DNA of 22,684 nucleotides from an uncultured Roseburia sp. (GCA_945928585.1 CAMENQ010000003.1:1-22684), one strand, 5' to 3'; counted from the stretch's first letter, positions 9,101-17,254 are shown. Made by a program: numbers and translations. Notes: generated by a model not told the origin, from the letters alone.

Positions 9101-11746
9101 ATGAAAAAAGAACTTGAAAAAACCTATAACCCGGCGGATATAGAGGAAAGAACATACCAGAAGTGGCTAGAGAAAAAATATTTCCACGCAAAGGTAAACA
9201 GAGATAAAAAACCGTTTACCATTGTGATGCCGCCTCCAAATATAACAGGACAGCTTCATATGGGACATGCTCTTGACAATACATTGCAGGATATTATTAT
9301 CCGTATGAAAAGAATGCAGGGCTATGAATCACTGTGGCTTCCGGGCACAGACCACGCATCTATAGCAACAGAGGCAAAGGTAGTAGAAAAGATAAAGGAA
9401 GAAGGCCTAACTAAAGAGGATTTAGGAAGGGAAAAATTCCTTGACAGAGTATGGGACTGGAAAAAGCAGTACGGAGGCCGTATTGTATCACAGCTTAAAA
9501 AGATAGGTTCATCATGTGACTGGGACAGAGAAAGATTTACTATGGATGAAGGCTGCAATAAGGCCGTAAAAGAAGTTTTTGTAAATCTTTACAATAAGGG
9601 CCTTATTTACAGAGGCGAAAGAATAATAAACTGGTGTCCAAAATGTCTTACATCTATCTCAGATGCGGAGGTAGAATACGAGGATCAGGCAGGACACTTC
9701 TGGCATTTAAGATACAAGCTATCAGACGGAAGCGGCTATGTAAATCTTGCCACTACAAGACCTGAGACACTTCTTGGAGATACAGCCATAGCAGTAAATC
9801 CAAATGATGAAAGATATAAGGATATAATAGGAAAAACAGTTATACTTCCTATAGTACACAGAGAGATACCTGTAGTAGCAGATGACTATGTAGAGATGGA
9901 CTTTGGTACCGGTGTAGTTAAGATAACTCCTGCACATGACCCTAACGATTTTGAGGTAGGTGCAAGACATAATCTTCCTATTATTAACGTAATGACAGAT
10001 GATGCTAAAATCACAGATGATTATCCAAAGTATGCCGGAATGGACAGATACGAGGCAAGAAAGGCTATAGTGGCAGATCTTGAGTCAGAGGGTGCATTAG
10101 TAAAGGTAGAGGATTATAATCATAACGTAGGTACATGTTACAGATGCGGAACAACAGTTGAGCCTAGAGTATCAAAGCAGTGGTTTGTAAAGATGAAACC
10201 ACTTGCAGGGCCTGCTATAGATGCAGTAAAGAAAAATGATACACGCTTCGTACCGCCTCATTTTGAAAAGACATATTTCCACTGGCTTGAAAATATTCGT
10301 GACTGGTGTATCTCAAGACAGCTTTGGTGGGGACATCAGATACCTGCATTCTATTGTGATGACTGTGGAGAGACAGTAGTTACAAAGGAAAATAAGGCAG
10401 TATGTCCAAAGTGCGGTAAAGAAATGAGACAGGATCCTGATACACTTGATACATGGTTCTCATCAGCACTGTGGCCGTTTTCAACACTGGGATGGCCTGA
10501 CAAGACAGAAGAAATGTCATATTTTTATCCTACAAATGTATTAGTAACCGGCTACGACATTATACCATTCTGGGTTATGCGTATGATGTTCTCAGGACTT
10601 GAAAACACGGGAGAAGTTCCTTTTGATACCGTACTTATACACGGACTTGTAAGAGACTCCCAGGGAAGAAAAATGAGCAAATCCCTTGGAAACGGTATAG
10701 ACCCTCTTGAGGTTATAGACAAGTACGGTGCAGATGCATTAAGACTTACTCTTGTTACGGGAAATGCTCCGGGAAATGATATGAGATTTTACTGGGAGAG
10801 AGTAGAGGCCAGCAGAAACTTTGCAAATAAGGTATGGAACGCTTCAAGATTTATTATGATGAATTTTGAAAAAGCTGATGCTGCAGAAAATACAGATGTT
10901 TCATTAAGTGAGCTGACGGATGCAGATAAGTGGATACTTTCAAAGATGAACACACTTATAAAGGATGTAACTGACAATATGGAAAAATACGAGCTTGGTG
11001 TAGCAGTATCAAAGCTTTATGATTTCATATGGGAAGAATTCTGTGACTGGTATATTGAGATGGTTAAGCCGCGTCTTTATAACGAAGAGGACACTACAAA
11101 GAATGCAGCAATGTATACATTAAAAACTGTCCTTATAAATTCACTTAAGCTCCTTCATCCGTATATGCCGTTTATTACAGAGGAAATATTCTGCAATATA
11201 CAGGACGGGGAAGAAAGCATAATGATATCAGACTGGCCTGTATATAAAGATGAATTTAATTTTGCAAAGGAAGAAGCTGCCATTGAAACTATAAAGACGG
11301 CAGTAAGAAATATAAGAAACCTCCGTGCGGATATGAATGTTCCGCCTTCAAGAAAAGCAAAGGTATACGTAGTCTCAGAAAACACTGACGTACAGAATAT
11401 CTTTAAGGAAGGTATGGTATTCTTTGCCACACTGGGCTATGCCAGTGAAGTAGTGGTACAGTCTGATAAGACAGGTATAGATAATGATGCCGTATCTACC
11501 GTGATACCTGATGCAGTTATATATATGCCTTTTGCAGAGCTTGTAGATATAGATAAGGAAATCGAAAGACTTAAGAAGGAAAAGGAAAAGCTTACAAAAG
11601 AGCTTGCAAGAGTAGACGGAATGCTTAAAAATCCTAACTTTGTAAACAAGGCTCCTGAAGCTAAGATAAATGAAGAAAAGGAAAAACAGGCAAAATATAC
11701 TCAGATGATGGCACAGGTAGAGGAAAGACTTAAGCATTTTTCATAA
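9101..11746 (+). CDS. valS: Valyl-tRNA synthetase
   Basis: Class I synthetase that charges tRNA-Val in the cytoplasm. It has 881 residues, full length. The HIGH-type motif is HMGH at 53-56 within PPPNITGQLHMGH, and KMSKS is at 524-528. The CP1 editing domain lies between them, with TTRPETLLGDTA and the conserved HDPNDFEVG segment. Two Cys-rich knuckles (CYRCG, and CDDCG with CPKCG) suggest bound zinc. The C-terminus (about 810-880) is the usual ValRS coiled coil. The start has AGGAAAGGAAG just upstream. It is controlled by the T-box leader in front, whose GTA specifier agrees with valine, so identity and regulation support each other. Confidence 0.98.
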   Translation: MKKELEKTYNPADIEERTYQKWLEKKYFHAKVNRDKKPFTIVMPPPNITGQLHMGHALDNTLQDIIIRMKRMQGYESLWLPGTDHASIATEAKVVEKIKEEGLTKEDLGREKFLDRVWDWKKQYGGRIVSQLKKIGSSCDWDRERFTMDEGCNKAVKEVFVNLYNKGLIYRGERIINWCPKCLTSISDAEVEYEDQAGHFWHLRYKLSDGSGYVNLATTRPETLLGDTAIAVNPNDERYKDIIGKTVILPIVHREIPVVADDYVEMDFGTGVVKITPAHDPNDFEVGARHNLPIINVMTDDAKITDDYPKYAGMDRYEARKAIVADLESEGALVKVEDYNHNVGTCYRCGTTVEPRVSKQWFVKMKPLAGPAIDAVKKNDTRFVPPHFEKTYFHWLENIRDWCISRQLWWGHQIPAFYCDDCGETVVTKENKAVCPKCGKEMRQDPDTLDTWFSSALWPFSTLGWPDKTEEMSYFYPTNVLVTGYDIIPFWVMRMMFSGLENTGEVPFDTVLIHGLVRDSQGRKMSKSLGNGIDPLEVIDKYGADALRLTLVTGNAPGNDMRFYWERVEASRNFANKVWNASRFIMMNFEKADAAENTDVSLSELTDADKWILSKMNTLIKDVTDNMEKYELGVAVSKLYDFIWEEFCDWYIEMVKPRLYNEEDTTKNAAMYTLKTVLINSLKLLHPYMPFITEEIFCNIQDGEESIMISDWPVYKDEFNFAKEEAAIETIKTAVRNIRNLRADMNVPPSRKAKVYVVSENTDVQNIFKEGMVFFATLGYASEVVVQSDKTGIDNDAVSTVIPDAVIYMPFAELVDIDKEIERLKKEKEKLTKELARVDGMLKNPNFVNKAPEAKINEEKEKQAKYTQMMAQVEERLKHFS

Positions 11747-11761
11747 ATAAAAAAATATAGC

Positions 11762-11790
11762 TTTATTTTCGTGGAAATATCTGCTATAAT
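11762..11790 (+). promoter_or_regulatory. Extended -10 promoter upstream of fapA
   Basis: TGCTATAAT (11782-11790) is a perfect extended -10 element. A weak -35 (TTTATT, 11762-11767) lies 17 bp before the TATAAT. The expected start is near 11797, giving a leader of about 80 nt before fapA. Confidence 0.6.
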
Positions 11791-11877
11791 GATTTTATGA
11801 TTGGCTGAAAAAGTCGCATTTTGTAAAATAACGTGGAAATAAGTCAAAAAATATCATAAAAGGGAGGAGGTGTTTTC

Positions 11878-13281
11878 ATGAGCGACTATGCAGAATACGT
11901 CAGCATAAATGTAGATAATGATGAGATGAGCGCAGATATTTTTCTTGTGAGACCACCTTCAAGTGATTTTTATAATGTGCCGGATTTAGTAGAATTTGCT
12001 GCCAGTGAAGGAGTTATTTTTGGAATAAATAAATGCACATTAGAAGAAACTATAAGGCTTAAACGATGGGGAGAATATATAAAGTTTGCAGAAGGTATTA
12101 GACCGGGAGAAGCATCAAACGGATACTATGACTTTAAATTTAATATAAGCCCGTCAAAAAAACCTAAGCTAAAGCCTGATGGAAGCGTTGACTACTACAA
12201 TTTAAATCTTGTAGAGATTACTGAAAAGGATGAGCTTTTAGTAGAATACATACCAAAGGTAGATGGTACGGAAGGAAGAACCGTTATGGGAGGTTATATT
12301 CCGGGAATGAAAGCTCATGATTTACCACCGCTTAGAGGAAAAGGTTTCTATTTATCAGAGGATAAAAGGCAGTATTTTGCAGAGTATGCAGGTAAGGTGG
12401 AACTTGTTATGGGACACCTTACCATTAGCAACACACACATCATAGAGGGTGATGTGGATTTATCAACAGGAAATCTTGAACTTAGAGGTGACCTTCATAT
12501 AAAGGGAAATGTTAAGAGTAATATGGTAGTGAAGGCTACAGGAAATATTACAATAGACGGACTTGTGGAAGCTGCTGATATAGAGGCAGGAAAGGGCATT
12601 CTTATAAAAGGAGGAATACTTGGAGGAGAAAAAGCCACAATAAAAGCAATAGACAGTGTATTTGCACTGTTTATTGAAAGTGCTTATGTAGAATCAAATG
12701 CCTGTATACAGGCAGATTCCATAGTAAATTCCACCATTGTAGCCTATAATGACATAAATGTATTTGGAAAGACTGCATGTATTATAGGAGGAAAGCTTAA
12801 AGCAAACAGATATGTCAAGACAAAGGTCATCGGAAGTAAGAAGGGTGTGACTACACTTATAGAAGTAGGTGTTCCTAATGACTGTCAGGTTGAGAAGAAA
12901 AAGTATACCGATCAGGTAGAGGAACTTGAGGAAGAAGAGGCTAAGGTGGAGAAGCTTCTTGAAAAGCTTGTAAAAACAGGTGATGAGATGACAGAGATGT
13001 TTATCAGCACCACCAGAAGGAAGATAGAGCTTTCAGCAGAAATATACAGGTTAAAGGCACTTATAGGAGAGCTTAACACCAGAATAACTATGGGAAAGGA
13101 TGCGCAGATTATCGCAGAAAAGAAGATTTTTCCGGGAGCAAGGATTTTTATAGACGGTACAAGATATGATATATCTGATGAGTTTGAAAAAATTATGTTT
13201 TTCAGAAAGATGGATAAGATAGTTTCAAAGCGTTATGATGCATCGGAGGATGAGTTTGTGACAAACAGTATGTCGCTATAA
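11878..13281 (+). CDS. fapA: FapA family (DUF342) beta-helix protein
   Basis: Member of the FapA/DUF342 family; in other Firmicutes and in Vibrio such proteins affect flagellar assembly or polar signalling, but a precise activity is not established. It has 467 residues. The N-terminal domain (1-190) includes the conserved region around YIPKVDGTEGRTVMGG. A repetitive right-handed beta-helix follows (about 190-330; ELRGDLHIKGNVK and GNITIDGLVEAADIEAGKG, split as GNITIDGLV and EAADIEAGKG, recur in register). Then comes a coiled coil (about 335-405) and a short C-terminal domain. No signal peptide or membrane helix, so cytoplasmic. The ribosome site GGGAGGAGG (about 11862-11870) is strong. No flagellar gene is nearby; neighbours are valS and folC. 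Confidence 0.88.
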   Translation: MSDYAEYVSINVDNDEMSADIFLVRPPSSDFYNVPDLVEFAASEGVIFGINKCTLEETIRLKRWGEYIKFAEGIRPGEASNGYYDFKFNISPSKKPKLKPDGSVDYYNLNLVEITEKDELLVEYIPKVDGTEGRTVMGGYIPGMKAHDLPPLRGKGFYLSEDKRQYFAEYAGKVELVMGHLTISNTHIIEGDVDLSTGNLELRGDLHIKGNVKSNMVVKATGNITIDGLVEAADIEAGKGILIKGGILGGEKATIKAIDSVFALFIESAYVESNACIQADSIVNSTIVAYNDINVFGKTACIIGGKLKANRYVKTKVIGSKKGVTTLIEVGVPNDCQVEKKKYTDQVEELEEEEAKVEKLLEKLVKTGDEMTEMFISTTRRKIELSAEIYRLKALIGELNTRITMGKDAQIIAEKKIFPGARIFIDGTRYDISDEFEKIMFFRKMDKIVSKRYDASEDEFVTNSMSL

Positions 13282-13306
13282 GGGTGAATTTGACGAACCA
13301 TAATAG

Positions 13307-13335
13307 TTGAATAAAAAAATTTATATTGGTAGAAT
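13307..13335 (+). promoter_or_regulatory. Probable promoter of folC
   Basis: TTGAAT (13307-13312), a 17-bp A/T-rich spacer and TAGAAT (13330-13335). The start would be near 13342, leaving a leader of about 13 nt that still contains AAAAGG in front of the folC ATG. Confidence 0.45.
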
Positions 13336-13354
13336 GGTAGTGTGAAAAGGTACT

Positions 13355-14683
13355 ATGAAAAAATATGACGAGGCAGTACAATATTTATATGGTATTCCTA
13401 AATTTACAGGGAAAACCACACCTCAGAATACAAAAAAAATTCTTGAGCTTTTGGGACATCCGGAGCAGGGATTAAAAATTTTCCATGTTGCAGGTTCCAA
13501 TGGAAAAGGCTCTGTATGTGCTTTTATAGACAGTATTTTAAGGGAAGCAGGTTTTCATGTAGGGCTTTTCACATCACCTCATCTTATAAAGCCGAATGAA
13601 CGTATAAAGATAGATGGGATGAATGTTTCAGATGATGTATTTTTAAGTGCATTTAACAGAGTGTACGACACAATACATAATCAAAATGAAAAAACAATAA
13701 TTCATCCCTCTTTTTTTGAGTTTATTTTTCTTATGGCATTACTTATTTTTAAGGAATATAACTTAACATATGTGATTCTTGAGGTAGGACTTGGGGGAAG
13801 ACTTGATACTACAAATTTTATAACGGGACAGATAGTGTCAGTTATAACATCTTTAAGTCTTGAGCATACAGAAATACTTGGAGATACCATAGAACAGATA
13901 GCTATGGAAAAAGCCGGCATCATAAAGGACAATGTGCCTGTGGTATATGACAGTACGGATAAAAGAGCTTCCGGGATTATAAAGGAGACAGCAGGAAAAC
14001 ATAATTGTGAAGCCTGTTCTATATCAGCAGAAAATATTAATTTAATAAAAAAACACAATTATAGTGTTGATTTTTCATTAAATTGTATGTATTATGATAA
14101 TGCTTGCTTTACAGTAAACTTTCCGGCTTTATATCAGACGGTTAATGCATCACTTGCCATATGTGCAGTAACTATGGCAGCAAAAAAATATAAGGATTTT
14201 GCATGCATTACACAGGAACATCTCAGGGAAGGCATAAGAAAGGCACACTGGGAAGGAAGAATGGAACATATAAAGCTGTCAGGCATAAAGTCAGATATTT
14301 ATCTTGACGGAGCACACAATGTTTCCGGAATAGAAAGCTTTGTAAAGACAGTAAATGCTGCCGGACAAAATGGTGATAAATATCTTGTGTTCGGCGTGGT
14401 AAAGGAAAAAGACTACAGGCATATGATAAAGCTTCTGTTAAATGATATATCATGGAAGCATATATATGTGGCAGGTCTTGATACAAAAAGAACAGCTGAC
14501 GAGGAAAATATAGCTCATATCTTTGAGGCGGAGGGAGCGTTAGATGTATCTGCATATGAATCAGCAGTTGAGGCATTTGATGCAGCATTAAAAAATCTTA
14601 AGGATAGTGACAGCCTGTATGTGGCAGGTTCACTTTATCTTATAGGAGAGATAAAAGGCTATATTGAGAAATATAAGAATTAG
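13355..14683 (+). CDS. folC: Folylpolyglutamate synthase (FolC / Mur ligase family)
   Basis: Cytoplasmic ATP-dependent ligase that adds glutamate to folates, and in many bacteria also to dihydropteroate. It has 442 residues. The Mur-ligase P-loop is GSNGKGS at 47-53, followed by the FTSPHL segment (72-77) and ILEVGLGGRLDTTN. MEKAGIIK and the DGAHN motif (near 323) of the C-terminal ligase domain are also present. The length is normal. Whether it has both dihydrofolate synthase and polyglutamylation activity cannot be read from sequence. A small gene and a zinc-ribbon/TPR gene follow at close spacing, so the three probably share a transcript. Confidence 0.95.
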   Translation: MKKYDEAVQYLYGIPKFTGKTTPQNTKKILELLGHPEQGLKIFHVAGSNGKGSVCAFIDSILREAGFHVGLFTSPHLIKPNERIKIDGMNVSDDVFLSAFNRVYDTIHNQNEKTIIHPSFFEFIFLMALLIFKEYNLTYVILEVGLGGRLDTTNFITGQIVSVITSLSLEHTEILGDTIEQIAMEKAGIIKDNVPVVYDSTDKRASGIIKETAGKHNCEACSISAENINLIKKHNYSVDFSLNCMYYDNACFTVNFPALYQTVNASLAICAVTMAAKKYKDFACITQEHLREGIRKAHWEGRMEHIKLSGIKSDIYLDGAHNVSGIESFVKTVNAAGQNGDKYLVFGVVKEKDYRHMIKLLLNDISWKHIYVAGLDTKRTADEENIAHIFEAEGALDVSAYESAVEAFDAALKNLKDSDSLYVAGSLYLIGEIKGYIEKYKN

Positions 14684-14703
14684 CAAAGAAGATGGAGGTT
14701 ATA

Positions 14704-14847
14704 ATGATAAATTTTGATGAAGAAATAAAAAAGTTTCACCCTAGTCTTGAGGTAGACGAGGCAGAAGATGCCATATATAACAATAATGTTACAGATATGA
14801 CAGATATTCTTTTAGCTATGATGAAGGAAAAGGAAGAAAAGAAATAG
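14704..14847 (+). CDS. Small acidic hypothetical protein, 47 residues
   Basis: Unrecognised small gene between folC and the zinc-ribbon/TPR gene. ATG 14704 follows GGAGG (14694-14698) at a 5-nt gap, an excellent ribosome site. The product begins MINFDEEIKKFHPSLEVDE, contains AIYNNNVTDMTDILLAMM and ends in the charged tail KEKEEKK. It has no cysteines, no signal peptide and no clear membrane helix; it is probably helical and soluble. It starts 20 bp after the folC stop and ends 10 bp before the next start, so it fits as the middle gene of a three-gene unit. The ribosome site, the spacing and the absence of a competing frame are the support. The function is unknown; a partner or regulator of a neighbour is speculation. 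Confidence 0.7.
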   Translation: MINFDEEIKKFHPSLEVDEAEDAIYNNNVTDMTDILLAMMKEKEEKK

Positions 14848-14857
14848 GGAGAATCTT

Positions 14858-16234
14858 ATGAGATGCTATAGATGTGGAAGCGTTCTGTCAGACACAGATT
14901 TCTGTAATGGCTGTGGGGCAGACGTAACGATATATAAAAAGATAATAAAGCTATCCAATACATACTATAACATAGGCTTGGAAAAGGCAAAGGTAAGGGA
15001 TTTGTCGGGAGCAGCCGATGTACTTCGACGTAGTGTGCGTATGGATAAGAAAAATATACAGGCAAGAAATCTTCTCGGACTTGTATATTATGAGATGGGA
15101 GAGGTTGTAGAAGCACTTAGCCAGTGGGTAATAAGTAAAAACATTCAGCCGGAAAAAAACATAGCAGATGAATATATACAAAGCATACAGTCAAATCCCA
15201 CAAAGCTTGAGTCTATGAATATGACCATAAAAAAATATAATATTGCTTTGGAGTATGCAAAGGATAACAGCGACGATTTGGCTATTATTCAGTTAAAAAA
15301 GGTAGTGAGCCTTAATCCTAAGCTGGTAAAAGCATATCAGCTTTTAGCACTTCTCTATATGAAAAAGGAGGAGTATGGAAGGGCGAAAAAGTATCTTACA
15401 AAATCACTGACTATAGATATGAAAAACACTCTCAGTACAAAATATTTAAAAGAGATAGAAAAGCTTAATCTTGTCAGTGACGCTCCTAAAAAGGAAACAG
15501 AGTCAAAGGAAAAGAAACCTTTAAGCGGAAACGATGTTATTATACCTGAAACCGGTTATAAGGATGTAAATTATGGTCTTATGCAGTTTGTTACGGTTGT
15601 TGTAGGTATACTTATAGGTGCCGCCATGGTATATTTCCTTATTACCCCTGCCAAGGAAAACAGGGCAACGTCAGAATATAAGGAAACCATAAATGAATAT
15701 CAGGAAAATATATCCAAGCTGAATATAACATTAAACGAGCTGCAGAGCAATCTTGACACTCTGACTGCGGAAAATGAAAACCTAAAGGCAAGTCTTGAGG
15801 AGGCTGCAAAGGTGGAGGACATATCATCTGATTATACTGCCATACTTGAAGCAGCAGCATTATATGCAAATGATGACAAGGCAGGCTGTGCCGTAAAACT
15901 TATAAATTCCGGTGAAACAGAAGGTAAGAGTGCAGAATATGTATCACTTTATAATGCACTTAAGGAAAAAACCTTTGAAGATGCTTACAAAACCTACTAT
16001 AATGCAGCATATCAGGCAGAAAATTCATCCAGATACAGTGAAGCAATAGAAGCCTTCAAAATATGCGAAAAGATACAGCCGGAAAATATAGAAATACTTT
16101 ACCATCTTGGCAAAAATTATGTTAATAACAACGGAGGAACAGCCGACGATACAGCAAAAGCATATTTTAACAAGGTTGTAGAACTCTCACCAAACAGTGA
16201 TTTTGCAGGCTGGTCAAGGCAGTACTTAAATTAA
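14858..16234 (+). CDS. Zinc-ribbon, TPR and single-span membrane protein
   Basis: No specific family name is certain. Of 458 residues, the first 20 form a zinc ribbon (C3, C6, C16, C19). Tetratricopeptide-like repeats occupy about 30-100 and 120-195 (for example GAADVLRRSVRMDKKNIQAR). A Lys/Glu-rich linker (208-221) precedes one membrane helix (about 241-263). A coiled coil (about 270-320) and a second TPR block (about 375-450; EAIEAFKICEKIQPENIEIL) follow. By the positive-inside rule the zinc ribbon and first TPRs are cytoplasmic and the second TPR block external. This layout suggests a scaffold bridging the membrane. GGGAGAA precedes the ATG, and a terminator follows the stop by 20 bp. It lies just upstream of spoIIA. 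Confidence 0.85.
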   Translation: MRCYRCGSVLSDTDFCNGCGADVTIYKKIIKLSNTYYNIGLEKAKVRDLSGAADVLRRSVRMDKKNIQARNLLGLVYYEMGEVVEALSQWVISKNIQPEKNIADEYIQSIQSNPTKLESMNMTIKKYNIALEYAKDNSDDLAIIQLKKVVSLNPKLVKAYQLLALLYMKKEEYGRAKKYLTKSLTIDMKNTLSTKYLKEIEKLNLVSDAPKKETESKEKKPLSGNDVIIPETGYKDVNYGLMQFVTVVVGILIGAAMVYFLITPAKENRATSEYKETINEYQENISKLNITLNELQSNLDTLTAENENLKASLEEAAKVEDISSDYTAILEAAALYANDDKAGCAVKLINSGETEGKSAEYVSLYNALKEKTFEDAYKTYYNAAYQAENSSRYSEAIEAFKICEKIQPENIEILYHLGKNYVNNNGGTADDTAKAYFNKVVELSPNSDFAGWSRQYLN

Positions 16235-16253
16235 AATTTAATATGTTTACACT

Positions 16254-16292
16254 AAGGATAAGATAAGGAATATTCCTGTCTTATCCTTTTTT
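16254..16292 (+). terminator. Intrinsic terminator after the TPR gene
   Basis: AAGGATAAGA (16254-16263) pairs with TCTTATCCTT (16279-16288); inner bases can pair further (AGGAATATTCCT). A T-run continues to 16292. It separates the folC-TPR unit from spoIIA. Confidence 0.85.
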
Positions 16293-16297
16293 GTTTA

Positions 16298-16365
16298 ATA
16301 GGGAATTTCTGAAGCGAAAAAATTCGCGAATGTAAATCTATAGGAAATATCTAAAGCGACAACAT
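16298..16365 (+). promoter_or_regulatory. Duplicated upstream element of spoIIA, possible sigma-H region
   Basis: Two 26-bp copies, 16298-16323 and 16340-16365, match at 21 of 26 positions with a 42-bp period. The second starts with ATAGGAAAT, a perfect fit to the published sigma-H -35 consensus RWAGGAWWT; the first has one mismatch (ATAGGGAAT). The expected -10 (GAAT) is poor in both. Both share TCT(G/A)AAGCGA. GCGAA-aaaa-TTCGC (16314-16327), overlapping the palindrome TTCGCGAA (16323-16330), spans the end of the first copy. spoIIA operons elsewhere are driven by sigma-H and Spo0A, so a regulatory role is likely, but the factor is unproven. Confidence 0.5.
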
Positions 16366-16381
16366 AAATTTAAAGCAGAAT

Positions 16382-16399
16382 TGCCGCTGTCTGGCGGCA
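16382..16399 (+). promoter_or_regulatory. Leader hairpin before the spoIIAA ribosome site
   Basis: TGCCGC (16382-16387) and GCGGCA (16394-16399) form a 6-bp GC-rich stem with a 6-nt loop, 8 nt before GGAGG (16408-16412). It could affect RNA stability or initiation at spoIIAA. No T-run follows, so it is not a terminator. Confidence 0.45.
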
Positions 16400-16419
16400 C
16401 TTTATTTGGAGGTTATAAT

Positions 16420-16743
16420 ATGGAGAAACAATTGACAAGCTACAGTATTACAGATGATACCATGGTGGTAAAACTGGCTAGGGAGCTGGACCATCACAAT
16501 TCAGTGCCTATAATGGAGGAAATAGACAGGCAGATATACAGCGGAAAAGTGCGAAATATTATTTTTGACTTTGAAAATACTACATTTATGGACAGCTCAG
16601 GTATAGGGGTTATACTTGGAAGACACAGGATACTGAAAAATGCAGGCGGCATTATAGCTGTAACAAATATAAATAAATCTATAGACAGGCTTCTTACCAT
16701 TTCAGGTATATATAAAATAGTGGAAAAGGTAAGTGAAGTATAG
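16420..16743 (+). CDS. spoIIAA: Anti-sigma-F factor antagonist SpoIIAA
   Basis: STAS-domain protein that releases sigma-F in the forespore by binding SpoIIAB when unphosphorylated. It has 107 residues from ATG 16420, placed 7 nt after GGAGG; an upstream in-frame extension crosses the leader hairpin and is unlikely. The motif FMDSSGIGVILGR (57-69) matches the phosphorylation site of SpoIIAA, with S59 corresponding to Ser58 of B. subtilis. The order spoIIAA, spoIIAB, sigF confirms the call. A 73-bp gap separates it from spoIIAB, wider than the tight packing in B. subtilis. Confidence 0.95.
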   Translation: MEKQLTSYSITDDTMVVKLARELDHHNSVPIMEEIDRQIYSGKVRNIIFDFENTTFMDSSGIGVILGRHRILKNAGGIIAVTNINKSIDRLLTISGIYKIVEKVSEV

Positions 16744-16816
16744 ATAACTGAAACATATAAGCAATGACATATTGTGTAAAGCAATAAAAAGGAACATATA
16801 AAGGAGTATAATAATT

Positions 16817-17242
16817 ATGTATAGAAACAGAATGCACCTGGAGTTTGACAGTAAATCAGAAAATGAAAAATTTGCAAGAGTGACGGTGGCAGCATTTGCC
16901 ACAAAGCTGAACCCTATACTGGAGGAACTGGCTGACTTAAAAACGGCAGTTTCAGAGGCAGTTACAAATGCCATTGTACATGGATATAATGAGGGAGAGG
17001 GTACGGTATATCTTGATTGTGTCATAGAGGATAGAACCATTACAGTGACAGTGGAGGACAAGGGTATAGGCATACCGGATGTGGAAAAGGCAAAGGAGCC
17101 GTTGTACACCACAAAGCCTGAGCAGGACAGGTCAGGAATGGGCTTTATGTTTATGGAGGTCTTTATGGACGAGGTATATGTAGAGTCAAAGGTTGGTGAA
17201 GGCACAAAAGTCATTATGAAAAAGAAAATAGGTGAAGCTTAG
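16817..17242 (+). CDS. spoIIAB: Anti-sigma-F factor and SpoIIAA kinase SpoIIAB
   Basis: Serine kinase of the GHKL fold that binds and inhibits sigma-F and phosphorylates SpoIIAA. It has 141 residues. The ATP site is complete: N-box EAVTNAIVHG with N51, G1 box DKGIGIPD from D81, and G2 box RSGMGF at 105-110. The N-terminal helix contains R21, near the position of the sigma- and SpoIIAA-contacting Arg20 of the Bacillus protein. AAGGAG precedes ATG 16817 at normal spacing. sigF starts 12 bp after its stop, so anti-sigma and sigma factor are probably made together. Confidence 0.96.
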   Translation: MYRNRMHLEFDSKSENEKFARVTVAAFATKLNPILEELADLKTAVSEAVTNAIVHGYNEGEGTVYLDCVIEDRTITVTVEDKGIGIPDVEKAKEPLYTTKPEQDRSGMGFMFMEVFMDEVYVESKVGEGTKVIMKKKIGEA

Positions 17243-17254
17243 GAGCAGTAAATC

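Noticed and set aside
14223..14588. Minus-strand frame of 121 codons inside folC
   Set aside because: Low-complexity Leu/Pro/His translation opposite the FolC ligase domain; no start signal.
16314..16330. Spo0A boxes (TGNCGAA) in the spoIIA upstream region
   Set aside because: Best matches have one or more mismatches (for example TCGCGAA, 16324-16330); too weak to annotate as a site.
16327..16331. CGAAT as a sigma-H -10 for the first spoIIA element
   Set aside because: It is 20 bp from the -35-like box, too far for a usual sigma-H promoter.
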